Below are positions 54,465 through 64,000 of a DNA stretch of 64,000 nucleotides, piece by piece. The stretch lies in the NCBI GenBank assembly GCA_003153555.1, contig PLZS01000078.1, positions 1 to 64,000 on the forward strand, in the 5' to 3' direction. Under the pieces are notes generated by a model. It was not told the DNA's origin and did no database searches. It saw nothing but the letters and a program-made list of their open reading frames with translations. Within the stretch, counting starts at the first letter, position 1. Each line of letters opens with the position of its first letter. This DNA is from Candidatus Melainabacteria bacterium (GTDB taxonomy: Bacteria; Cyanobacteriota; Vampirovibrionia; Obscuribacterales; Obscuribacteraceae). A program made the translations under genes and the position numbers.

Positions 54465-54935
54465 TTAACTTGCTTTCGGAAGGTCTTCGTTCAACATTTC
54501 TTGTTCTAGTCCTTCCCGAATCATGTTCACGATGTTTTGTTCTTCAGGTGGTGTTTTGCGCACTACTCTTGATACCGCCATCCTGTACATCTTCGCCATT
54601 ATTTGATCTGATTGCTCAGACGGTAGCATGAGATAAAACATCATCATAGTCATATTCGAGTCGATGATCGAGCGAACCAGCAAGCTGCAAATTCTATTAG
54701 TGCAACTTTTCATCACCCCAATAATTCGATTTGTTGACTTCAAATTTTCTGCAATTAAACGGTCATCTCTATCGCTTTTTGAAATTAGATCGTGGTTATC
54801 CATGCACCATCTAATAGCATCGCGAGCGAACTCACCTTTTGTCTTCCCAAGCGCATTACAGAGCTTCGCAAGGGATATTCTGCCAGCTTCGGTTAGCGCA
54901 ACCGATATTGATTGATACTTTTTGCTTCGAGGCAT
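54465..54935 (-). CDS. Possible ribbon-helix-helix (mobilisation- or CopG-like) protein
   Basis: 156 residues from ATG 54935, chosen because GAGGAG lies 7 nt upstream; the frame is open to 55109. The N-terminus KKYQSISVALTEAGRISLAKL followed by GKTKGEFARDAIRWCMDNH has the strand-helix-helix pattern of RHH DNA-binding domains, as in MobC and plasmid accessory proteins. The rest is helical with an acidic tail. It faces the 21-bp tandem repeats at 55111 across ~170 bp, a possible binding site. Confidence 0.55.
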   Translation of the reverse strand: MPRSKKYQSISVALTEAGRISLAKLCNALGKTKGEFARDAIRWCMDNHDLISKSDRDDRLIAENLKSTNRIIGVMKSCTNRICSLLVRSIIDSNMTMMMFYLMLPSEQSDQIMAKMYRMAVSRVVRKTPPEEQNIVNMIREGLEQEMLNEDLPKAS

Positions 54936-55110
54936 TTTGTTTCTCCTCAAATGTCGATAAGCTAAATCCAGCATAACACCACCAGCGGTGATGTTGCTTG
55001 AACAATGCGAAGAAAAAAAGTCATCGTATCGAAAAATCCGCTGCGGTGGCACATGCGCACCACTCATCTTTTTTTCTTTATCCTTCCTGCCTTCGGCTGG
55101 CGACCTCATA

Positions 55111-55236
55111 AATCAAGGCAGCAACACCTCCAATCAACGGATCAACACAAAAAATCAACGGAGCAATTTGCTCAATCAAGGCAGCCAAATCACCAATCAA
55201 CGGGGCACCATATCCAATCAATGGAGCAACATCCCG
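55111..55236 (+). repeat. Six 21-bp tandem direct repeats
   Basis: The word AATCAA starts at 55111, 55132, 55153, 55174, 55195 and 55216, an exact 21-bp period; unit consensus AATCAACGGAGCAACAnnnCC. Read as protein on the plus strand it would give heptads NQRSNxx, but no start or context supports a gene. An iteron-like or operator array recognised by the nearby RHH-like protein is the alternative. Confidence 0.85.
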
Positions 55237-55612
55237 TCCACAATCTCACTTCGTACATGGGTCCACCACGCCACGTCTCTTCAGCTGAAAAGAATTCATA
55301 GTCTTCGGCAGTTAAATCATTCATGCCTCATTACGGCTGTGGATCGCGCTCGCTCAAGAGAGTTCGATTGAAAATGCAAATTTACTTGTGGTTCTTTGAC
55401 TAAGATAGTTGCGGGTTTTGCGGTGTTTCAAATATTTATTCTTTCATCGGGGTGCCTATATTTGCTTATTTGTAATTGACCGCTATGGGCATTGACCAAA
55501 TTTAAGGCAGACAAATAAGAGATAATCATCGAAGTTAAGTAAAAACGCCGAAATAAATGGACGGCATGACCTCGATGATAAGTCGTTAAAAGTTCTTGCT
55601 TGCGACATAGCG
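55237..55612. other. Gene-free stretch
   Basis: About 375 bp with no supported gene. AT-rich near 55380-55560. The promoter of the TPR gene remnant at 55613 must lie here. Confidence 0.5.
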
Positions 55613-56175
55613 ATGGGATTAAACAGGAGAATGGTAATGCGGTTCCAAAATGTGTTTTTTGCGGTAATGGTAAGCGTTGGTTATAGTACGGCATGCTTTG
55701 CCGATTCGCCGCCGATCGCAATCTCCCTAAGCCCGCAATTCTGCGTTGGCTACTGTGCTCTCGGATGTGCGTTGTCAAACCTGAACCAATACGAGCAGGC
55801 GCTGGATAATTTTAATATAGCTGTATCTCTGGAGACGCGAGCGCCAGAATCTACTTATACAGGGCGGGTTGTTTATGCCTTTTGAACAGAGAATACGATG
55901 CCATTGCCGACTGCAACACGGCTCAGTTGCTGAATCCACTGCTTCCAAGATCCTATACCCTGCGTGCTTATAGCTATCTTAGGCTTGGTAATTTCCAGCT
56001 GGCGGCCGAATTGCACTTTATCGAAGTAAAGTCTATCTTGGCGATACCGCTTCGAAACAACGAGACCGTGCATGGTTGTCTAATCCTGCAGCAATGCGAT
56101 GAGTGGAGAGTCTGGTCGGAAGATGACATGGATTTTTTGAAGAAAATCGCCGACAAAATTTCGGTAGAAATGTAA
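55613..56175 (+). pseudogene. Frameshifted TPR protein joined to a GAF-domain tail
   Basis: First frame (55613-55885): signal peptide (FAVMVSVGYSTACFA) and one TPR (GYCALGCALSNLNQYEQAL). One more T in the TTTT at 55880-55883 would continue into LNREYDAIADCNTAQLLNPLL, a typical TPR second unit, and then YSYLRLGNFQLAAE. From ~56020 the sequence turns abruptly into the end of a phytochrome-type GAF domain (EVKSILAIPLRNNETVHGCLILQQCDEWRVW, then IADKIS). The GAF fold is incomplete. Two gene fragments have been joined by deletion or recombination. Confidence 0.65.
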
Positions 56176-56420
56176 GGGCTGATAGTTCTACGAGCAGCAA
56201 ACTTGCAGACATCAATTGGCTAGTGTTGAAGTAAGCCTAATTTGCCAAATGCACGACTAATTGATTTCGTTCCGTTCCTGCAGGAGCATCTGACTTCTAG
56301 CAAAAGGTCATTTAGACAATCCTTGGGGTTAAGAATCAGGGCTTTGCTAAAACTCCTGCATCACACTGTCGCGAGACTCTGTAGTTGACTTTAGTGTTTA
56401 GTGAACTGCATCGCATCCGA

Positions 56421-56743
56421 TCAAGCTAAAGCGAGGAATGAAGCGCTTGGGTCTTGTTCGAATGCCTGAATGTCTGCATGCCGCAACCGTAAAAGATCTG
56501 CCACTTGAGCAGTTGTGCAATTGCCGAGTCTGATCCAGATCACTTTGGGTGGGTGTCCACGGAGCATACTGCGGTAATAAAAGTCAGAATCCTTCGAGAT
56601 CCTTGTTGCTGCGCATAAAGCCAGATTGCCTCGTCGCTAGCAGTTGCCATGCCAAGGATATGTACGTGTTGAGAGTTCGAGTACGAATCCGCCAGGTCAA
56701 CAACTAATCGTCGAGCCAGGTTATGGTCGAACAAAAGCTTCAT
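56421..56743 (-). pseudogene. DUF5615 (PIN-like) toxin gene, frameshifted
   Basis: MKLLFDHNLARRLVVDLADSYSNSQHV then ASDEAIWLYAQQQG is the N-terminal half of a DUF5615/Mut7-C-like nuclease. The frame then breaks near 56600-56602; adding one base in the GG there gives ISKDSDFYYRSMLRGHPPKVIWIRLGNCT and continues to the stop at 56421 (~107 residues, normal). Catalytic acidic residues of the PIN-like fold (FDHN and KDSDF) are split over the two frames. It overlaps the DUF433 gene by 4 nt. Inactive toxin or a one-base error. Confidence 0.75.
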
Positions 56744-56967
56744 GCTGCGGTAATGTTGAAAAGTCGACGCTCACGTTCTGCGGCGAACGCCAAGCAGGCG
56801 CGAATATCGTCAATAGTTAAATCTGGGAAATCGATGAGAATCTCATCAAACGACATTCCGCCGGCCAAATACTCAAGCACATCGGAAACCGTAATGCGCA
56901 GACCGCGAATGCATGGCTTGCCGCTACGTTTCTCAGGATCAATGGTGATGATATCTTTGAATTCCAT
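56740..56967 (-). CDS. DUF433 antitoxin-like protein
   Basis: 75 residues. The DUF433 signature is complete: ITIDPEKRSGKPCIRGLRITVSDVLEYLAGGMS, then EILIDFPDLTIDDIRACLAFAAERE. DUF433 proteins with a winged-helix/Xre-like role are encoded just before DUF5615 PIN-like toxins and act as the antitoxin. Its last 4 nt overlap the toxin start (ATGA-type coupling). Confidence 0.9.
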   Translation of the reverse strand: MEFKDIITIDPEKRSGKPCIRGLRITVSDVLEYLAGGMSFDEILIDFPDLTIDDIRACLAFAAERERRLFNITAA

Positions 56968-57155
56968 GCATCGAGCTTATCGTCTCAGTGAAATGAAGTC
57001 AATCAGGACTCTACTTGATCAGCTGCAATTGAGTTCCTGTTTTAGTATGGAAAGTTTTTGTCTGCCGCGACAGTGGTGACTTAATTTTCTACTGCGCTCA
57101 GAAGTTTTAAATATGTATTGATTAAGCAGGTGCGGAATATACCGGTCGTCAGAAC

Positions 57156-57842
57156 CTAAGTGTTTCGCAAGGTCTCTGGATCCAGATCTACCTTCGAAAG
57201 CGATGACCATACCTGATGCAACAATGTTTTTGGAATGACAGTTACAGCGCTTAGTGACTCAAGACAAAGCAACCTACCGTCCTTATCAAAAGCAAGTGTA
57301 ATCTTTCCGCTCTCCACACCAGTCGAAGCAAGCGCCGGAATAGTAACTCTCGTTGCTACTTCGCCAGCGCCGACTTCTGTCAAATAGAGAAACGCTTTTC
57401 CATTGTCTCCATCGTGTGGATACTGATACTTCATTTTGAGAATTACATCCTCGCCCTGATACTCTGCGAGAGTCTCAAGCAAGAGATTGATGTCGTGGGC
57501 CGCATGGCGAATTGGACCGGTGCGAGCAGGATTTGGTTCGGTTTGACGTTCAAGCTTTAGCTCAGGACGTGAGCCCGGCGAGAAATTTACCATTCCGATC
57601 GCATGCTTCGTCCAAACCAAACCATCGGGTTTGTCGACCAAAACATACCCAACATCAAAATTTCGGTGAAATACATCCAGTATAATTAGTGTTGTTTCTT
57701 CGATTGAACCACCAGGCGACAACTGTTTCGCTATCTCACCGGCTTCTTGTCGATATTCGTCGACCGGTGCTCCTACACATATCAGCTCTTCCGGGTCATG
57801 TCGCGCTAGGATTTTTTCAATTTCCAAAATAATATCTAGCAT
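57156..57842 (-). CDS. DUF1871-like and DUF2283-like two-module protein
   Basis: 228 residues from ATG 57842 (AGGGAAA upstream; the frame is open to 57917). The N-terminal ~70 residues (LDIILEIEKILARHDPEEL, then GAPVDEYRQEAGEIAKQL) resemble DUF1871/YugE-type small proteins. The C-terminal ~100 (AHDINLLLETLAEYQGEDVILKMKYQY, then GKITLAFDKDGRLLCLESLSA) contain a DUF2283-like beta pattern. Such small domains occur in immunity proteins of toxin systems, but no toxin is adjacent. Cytosolic. Confidence 0.6.
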   Translation of the reverse strand: MLDIILEIEKILARHDPEELICVGAPVDEYRQEAGEIAKQLSPGGSIEETTLIILDVFHRNFDVGYVLVDKPDGLVWTKHAIGMVNFSPGSRPELKLERQTEPNPARTGPIRHAAHDINLLLETLAEYQGEDVILKMKYQYPHDGDNGKAFLYLTEVGAGEVATRVTIPALASTGVESGKITLAFDKDGRLLCLESLSAVTVIPKTLLHQVWSSLSKVDLDPETLRNT

Positions 57843-58048
57843 AAATTTCCCTGACTGCGACGCATCGTTAGGCTCCGAGACTATCAGCAGTGTGCCATAA
57901 GATCGTAATTTAAGCAATTTCTTTCGAGGTTCTCACCGACTTTCGAAAGCTTTGCGCGAAATGGGCTGACCAATTCAATGCCACTATATACGGTGCTAAC
58001 ATAAATGGAGAATCGTTTACTCAAGTTGGCTGAGTGCAAATACATACA

Positions 58049-58312
58049 TTAAACGTTCCTCTCGTGTACAAGCATGTTGAAACATATTCGTCTCACAAGC
58101 GCCCAATAGTTTAAGTTTGCTCTGGCTTGCCGCAAAGTCAGTCCATTGTTATTCGGAGAAGGAATGTCGAGATGGTCGACGTCAGATAGACAGTCTGTGC
58201 TGCTATCGTCTTCTCCAAAACAGACTTTGCAAATGTCCCAGCTGTTTCTGCGCGGCATAGTCAAACAGTCGCAACAAGGACATTGAAATTGTGGATTCAG
58301 ATGATTGGACAT
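58049..58312 (-). CDS. Cysteine-rich CPCC-domain protein
   Basis: 87 residues from ATG 58312. The CPCC zinc-ribbon signature is clear: FQCPCCDCLTM, then ICKVCFGEDD and the C-terminal NNNGLTLRQARANLNYW. The domain is known from small bacterial proteins often linked to toxin-immunity loci. In frame upstream (to 58390) is GFGTIHDFSFVKH, the same leader as at 51742; either a shared N-terminal extension or a shared untranslated element. No ribosome site decides the start. Confidence 0.85.
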   Translation of the reverse strand: MSNHLNPQFQCPCCDCLTMPRRNSWDICKVCFGEDDSSTDCLSDVDHLDIPSPNNNGLTLRQARANLNYWALVRRICFNMLVHERNV

Positions 58313-58472
58313 GCAGTGCTTTACAAAAGAAAAGTCGTGAATTGTCCCAAAACCCCTGCTATTACTGATATTCAGGATTAGGTTGCCCAATCGACGCGTT
58401 TAACATTTCGACTACCCCAATAAAAAGGTAGGTTAAACCTGCTCCGCCGGTGATACCAGTTGTTATAAATCT

Positions 58473-58546
58473 TGCGCCCAGAGGGATTCGAACCCCCGAC
58501 ACCTTGGTTCGAAGCCAAGTACTCTATCCAGCTGAGCTATGGACGC
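58473..58546 (-). tRNA. tRNA-Arg (anticodon TCG)
   Basis: 74-nt cloverleaf on the minus strand. Acceptor GCGTCCA/TGGGCGC (one U-G pair), D arm with AGCTCAGCTGGATAGAGT, anticodon stem CTTGG/CCAAG with loop CTTCGAA (anticodon TCG, reads CGA), T arm GGGGGTTCGAATCCCTC. The CCA end is not encoded. Confidence 0.95.
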
Positions 58547-58693
58547 GTAATCATAATGCTAGCGTGGTTTCCTCAAAAACGTCAAGCGAAGTAGTCTTTG
58601 ACTGGCATCGTTTAGCAATGAAGCGCCTAAATAGGCACTTCATTGGGCTTTGGCAACCCCGGGAGGAACAGAACAGCAAGGGAACCGCATGAT

Positions 58694-60127
58694 CTAGACA
58701 ACTTGGTCAACACTTTCCATTATTTCTACTCGTTTCAATGGAACGTTGAACCAGAACACACTTCCTTTGCCTTTTTCACTCTCGCAACCCATCGAGCCGT
58801 TCATTAACTCTGCAAGTTTCTTTGAGATGGACAATCCCAATCCGGTGCCACCATAATCTTTGGTCGTTAGTGAGCCGTCTGCTTGAATATAAGGCTGAAA
58901 TAATTGGCTAAGCTGCTCAGATGAAATTCCGATTCCAGTGTCTCTCACTTCAAATCGAACATCAGACACATTGCCAGTGTTTTTGACTACCTTCGCTGAC
59001 ACAATGACTTCGCCTGTTTTAGTAAATTTAACAGCGTTGTTCACCAAATTCAAAAGAACTTGCCGGATTCGATAAGAATCGCCAACAAAAGATCCCTCCA
59101 ACGAGCTGTCCAGCTCAACACTCAATTTCAAATCACGTTTTTCTGCAAGTGACCGCATAACAGCGGTGACATCATGCAAGAGTAATTCGACCGAGAAGTC
59201 TTCTTCAAGGAGCGTGAATTTACCCGACTCTAACTTCGAGAAATCGAGAAGATCGTTTATCAGGGTCATTAAGTTTCTGCCCGCTTCAGAGATTAGAGCT
59301 GACAGTTCTTTGGTATCGCCGATGGTGTTCGATGCCGATAACAATTCACAAATTCCGAGCATACCGCTCAGAGGTGTTCGGATTTCATGGCTCACGTTTG
59401 CAACGAACTGCGATTTCAGCAGATTGGAGCGAATTGCTTCATCACGGGCTTTCGTTACAGTCTCAATTGCAGCGGCTTCAGTTTTTGCAAACTTTTCGAC
59501 CGACGTAATGATCCAGCCAATTGCCGCTAACATAGCGCCGCACAAAAGAAGTATTGAGAAGAAAGACGTTTGCGCCAAAAGTCCGGCTTGTTGTTCTCGT
59601 TCTAAGAGAAGTCGCTTTTCTTCGTCTTGGACTTGTCCGCTCAAAGATCGGAACTTGTCCATTAAGACTTTGCCCGTGTCTATGTTGATCAACGCTTGTC
59701 CAGATTTCCAGTTAGCAGAATCTTTGTTAGCCCTTCTTGCCGCAATAACCTTTTGACTGAATTTGATTTTTTCAGAAGATAGCGCAAGAAGCTGAGGAAT
59801 AATCGCCTGCTGTTTAGGATTATCCCTGGTTAGCTGGGCAAGTTTTTGAATGTGGCCATCCACTTCCTTGAAACATTTGTCGTACGGAGCCAGATACTCA
59901 TCTTTTGCGGTGATGAGATAGCCACGATAAGCAGTTTCGCAATCCATCAGACACAACAAGGCATCGTCACTCTCTCGCATCACCACGAGAGTATGGGAAA
60001 CCAACCCGTTTGCCAAATGCAACTGCGCGTTTAAATACAAAGCAACGCATACAAGGGCTCCACATAAAAGTGCGAGCAAACCAATCAGGCTTCTTTGTTT
60101 TCTTCTAAACGCAGCTTGCATGGACAT
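58694..60127 (-). CDS. Sensor histidine kinase with CHASE3 domain
   Basis: 477 residues. TM1 (SLIGLLALLCGALVCVALYL), a periplasmic CHASE3-type domain (TLVVMRESDDALLCLMDCETAYRGYLIT), TM2 near 190-210, then HisKA with the phospho-His in VSHEIRTPLSGM and HATPase_c with N box LNLVNNAVKFT, G1 DTGIGIS, F box FQPYIQ and G2 GGTGLGLSI. All catalytic boxes are intact. No receiver domain and no response regulator gene is adjacent, so an orphan kinase. Confidence 0.94.
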   Translation of the reverse strand: MSMQAAFRRKQRSLIGLLALLCGALVCVALYLNAQLHLANGLVSHTLVVMRESDDALLCLMDCETAYRGYLITAKDEYLAPYDKCFKEVDGHIQKLAQLTRDNPKQQAIIPQLLALSSEKIKFSQKVIAARRANKDSANWKSGQALINIDTGKVLMDKFRSLSGQVQDEEKRLLLEREQQAGLLAQTSFFSILLLCGAMLAAIGWIITSVEKFAKTEAAAIETVTKARDEAIRSNLLKSQFVANVSHEIRTPLSGMLGICELLSASNTIGDTKELSALISEAGRNLMTLINDLLDFSKLESGKFTLLEEDFSVELLLHDVTAVMRSLAEKRDLKLSVELDSSLEGSFVGDSYRIRQVLLNLVNNAVKFTKTGEVIVSAKVVKNTGNVSDVRFEVRDTGIGISSEQLSQLFQPYIQADGSLTTKDYGGTGLGLSISKKLAELMNGSMGCESEKGKGSVFWFNVPLKRVEIMESVDQVV

Positions 60128-62228
<2,101 letters not shown>

Positions 62229-62233
62229 GAGAC

Positions 62234-64000
62234 TTAAAGGGACGAGATCAAACTGTCCTCTTCTTCGTCAACCAAGATGCTAGGCGTTCTGCTCACAGAT
62301 GGAGTGGGATGACCATTCCAGAGTTCCAAGAATCGCTCACCAAGCAAGGTTTGGTCTGCCAGCAGGGCCTCGGCTACCCGCTCAATACGACGCTCGTTTT
62401 CAACAATGTAGCGCTTAGCTTGCTGATAACATTCGTCGATTATTCGTCGCCATTCAGCATCGATCTCGTTGGCGAGGTCATCACCAATTTTGGTTGGTCT
62501 GTGTCCGTCGTCAGCGAGCTTGACAGAGAACGGCTCGAGACGCGACATTCCGAATTCACTGACCATCGCTCTGGCAAGCTTGGTGGCTTGTTCAAAATCG
62601 TTAGCGGCACCAGTATCTTTGCAATTCAAGAAGTACTCTTGAGCAATGCGACCGCCCATTGCTGTCATAATGCGGGCGCGCAGCTGTTCTTCGGTGTATC
62701 CGTATCGGTCTGTCACCGAGTGACTTTGCATGGAGCCGAGAGATTTGGTGCGTGGTTCGATCGTTACTTTAGTGATCGGGTCAGCACCAAATGCTTGCAG
62801 CGACTGTTGCACTGCGCAGTGTCCTGCTTCATGGAAAGCGGTGTTGCGCTTATCTTCCTGCGACATAGCACGTGCTCGAGACAGCATCGGGTCACCAAAC
62901 TGAACATAGTCAACACCACTATCGAAATCTTCGAGCGTAATTACTTTATCCGCCTCACTGATCTGATCATGGGTTTTGTTGTTATCGAGCAACAGCTCAA
63001 TTCGCTCAGCTGCGGAGATGGCGGCCTCATTGCACACCTGTTCGATATCGGCGCCCGAAAATTGAGGCGTGCGAACCGCAAGGTCACGCAATCTTATGTT
63101 CGGAGCAAGCTTCATATTGCGAGTGTGAATAGCAAATATTTTCTCCCGACCAAGTGTGTCAGGAAGGTCGACGGACACCTGATAGTCAAACCGACCTGGA
63201 CGCTTCAAGGCTTCATCCAGCGAATCGACCATGTTTGTGGCAGCCATAACGAGGATACCGCTGCTCGGTTCGAAGCCTTGCAAACAAACGAGCAACTGGT
63301 TGAGCGTTTGATCTCGTTCTGAATCTGCACCAGAACTTCCTTGTCCACGTTTCTTACCAATAGCATCGATTTCATCTATGAAGATGATCGACGGTTTGCC
63401 TGTTTTCTTTCTTGCCGCAATAGCTTCTGCAAACAATTTGCGAACTCGGCGCGCACCAACTCCGGCGAACATCTCGACAAAAGTCGAACCGTTGGCAGCG
63501 AAGAAATTGGCATCCACCTCGCCGGCCAAAGCTCTAGCCAGCAACGTTTTACCTGTTCCAGGAGGTCCAACAGCAAGAATGCCCTTGGGAATCTTGGCAC
63601 CAAATTGCTCGTACCACTCTGGTGTCTTGAGCCAGCGAGCCACTCTTCTAAGCTTGGCAATTGCTTCTTCACATCCAGCTACGTCATCGAATGTGCGGCG
63701 TTCTTCAGGAGCAGCTGACTCATAGTCGGATGATGAGGGATTGAACGAATCCAAACCTGGCAAATTAACATCGAGGCGGCGGAAGACCTTTTCTCCGAAC
63801 AGAAGAACGAGCGCTCCCAAAGAGCACACACCAAGCAACATCCAGAAGGTCCAATGCAGAGAATTAATAACCTGATCGACTGGCGAACGATGCGTCTCGT
63901 TCACCATCACTGGAACGCGCGCGGAGGCGGCTTTCATGAGAAGAGCGTTAGCATTCGAATAATCGACAAGTGTCGGTCCAAGAGGTCTGATATCAGCGAT
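62234..64000 (-). CDS. ftsH: FtsH-type ATP-dependent zinc metalloprotease (5' end outside window)
   Basis: Membrane AAA+ protease. From ATG 63937 there are 567 residues, but the frame is open to the window edge, so the N-terminus (periplasmic part) probably lies beyond 64000. Visible: one TM helix (WTFWMLLGVCSLGALVLLFG), Walker A GPPGTGKT, Walker B IIFIDEIDAIG, the second-region SRH, and the zinc motif HEAGH with the third ligand Asp in a C-terminal helix. The GAGVGARRVR pore-loop neighbour differs slightly from the usual FVGVGASRVR, suggesting a paralogue. It degrades membrane and regulatory proteins. Confidence 0.92.
   Translation of the reverse strand: MADIRPLGPTLVDYSNANALLMKAASARVPVMVNETHRSPVDQVINSLHWTFWMLLGVCSLGALVLLFGEKVFRRLDVNLPGLDSFNPSSSDYESAAPEERRTFDDVAGCEEAIAKLRRVARWLKTPEWYEQFGAKIPKGILAVGPPGTGKTLLARALAGEVDANFFAANGSTFVEMFAGVGARRVRKLFAEAIAARKKTGKPSIIFIDEIDAIGKKRGQGSSGADSERDQTLNQLLVCLQGFEPSSGILVMAATNMVDSLDEALKRPGRFDYQVSVDLPDTLGREKIFAIHTRNMKLAPNIRLRDLAVRTPQFSGADIEQVCNEAAISAAERIELLLDNNKTHDQISEADKVITLEDFDSGVDYVQFGDPMLSRARAMSQEDKRNTAFHEAGHCAVQQSLQAFGADPITKVTIEPRTKSLGSMQSHSVTDRYGYTEEQLRARIMTAMGGRIAQEYFLNCKDTGAANDFEQATKLARAMVSEFGMSRLEPFSVKLADDGHRPTKIGDDLANEIDAEWRRIIDECYQQAKRYIVENERRIERVAEALLADQTLLGERFLELWNGHPTPSVSRTPSILVDEEEDSLISSL

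Noticed and set aside
55111..55236. CRISPR array
   Set aside because: The 21-bp units are contiguous with no spacers.

Overview
The window (64 kb, moderate GC) comes from a Gram-negative-type bacterium. Its style fits the non-photosynthetic relatives of cyanobacteria (Obscuribacterales/Melainabacteria): many membrane-anchored Ser/Thr kinases with unusual C-terminal domains, many small secreted proteins of unknown function, a homologue of the plant chloroplast glutamyl endopeptidase, and a eukaryote-like phosphoglucomutase. The taxonomic placement is an inference from gene content only. No rRNA, CRISPR array or intact prophage was seen. There is one tRNA gene, tRNA-Arg(TCG), on the minus strand at 58.5 kb.

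Layout. 0-2.6 kb: a NarL-type sensor kinase (cut by the left edge), an aldo/keto reductase and a small secreted protein. 2.7-14.9 kb: a phospho-signalling island with a kinase-TM-LRR protein, a PP2C phosphatase, a kinase fused to a trypsin-like domain that lacks its catalytic serine, a vWA protein, a TerY-P-type kinase with a TPR tail, and a second trypsin-like protein with an intact triad. The vWA, PP2C and kinase members match the TerY-P triad; the two protease modules look like an elaboration of it. 15-16.9 kb: a class D beta-lactamase and a YcaQ/AlkZ-type glycosylase. 17-21.7 kb: four near-identical copies of a ~360-bp element, each carrying what looks like a ~205-nt minus-strand RNA gene with its own promoter-like box and Rho-independent terminator, with one unrelated protein gene in each interval. 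21.8-24 kb: a metallophosphoesterase, a cysteine synthase and a small protein. 24.3-29.6 kb: an operon of a WG-repeat protein and two paralogous membrane kinases. 29.8-32.1 kb: an overlapping nadV-prs pair for NAD salvage. 32.3-42.2 kb: a LysM-like protein, an unknown protein, the secreted S9 peptidase (flanked by a gene and a fragment of that gene), and a 1471-residue alpha-2-macroglobulin with an intact thioester motif.

42.4-57 kb is a decaying accessory region. Several genes can be restored only by one single-base correction, mostly in short homopolymers: two TonB-C-like secreted proteins, a small helical protein, a double-domain retropepsin, a TPR/GAF chimera and a DUF5615 toxin. IS66 and SDR remnants, a 21-bp tandem repeat beside a possible ribbon-helix-helix gene, and a DUF433-DUF5615 toxin-antitoxin pair lie in the same stretch. 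The large genes in 1-42 kb show no such lesions, so real decay is more likely than uniform sequencing error, although base-calling errors cannot be excluded here.

57-64 kb returns to conserved genes: a DUF1871/DUF2283-like protein, a CPCC zinc-ribbon protein, tRNA-Arg, a CHASE3 histidine kinase, phosphoglucomutase and an FtsH-type protease cut by the right edge.
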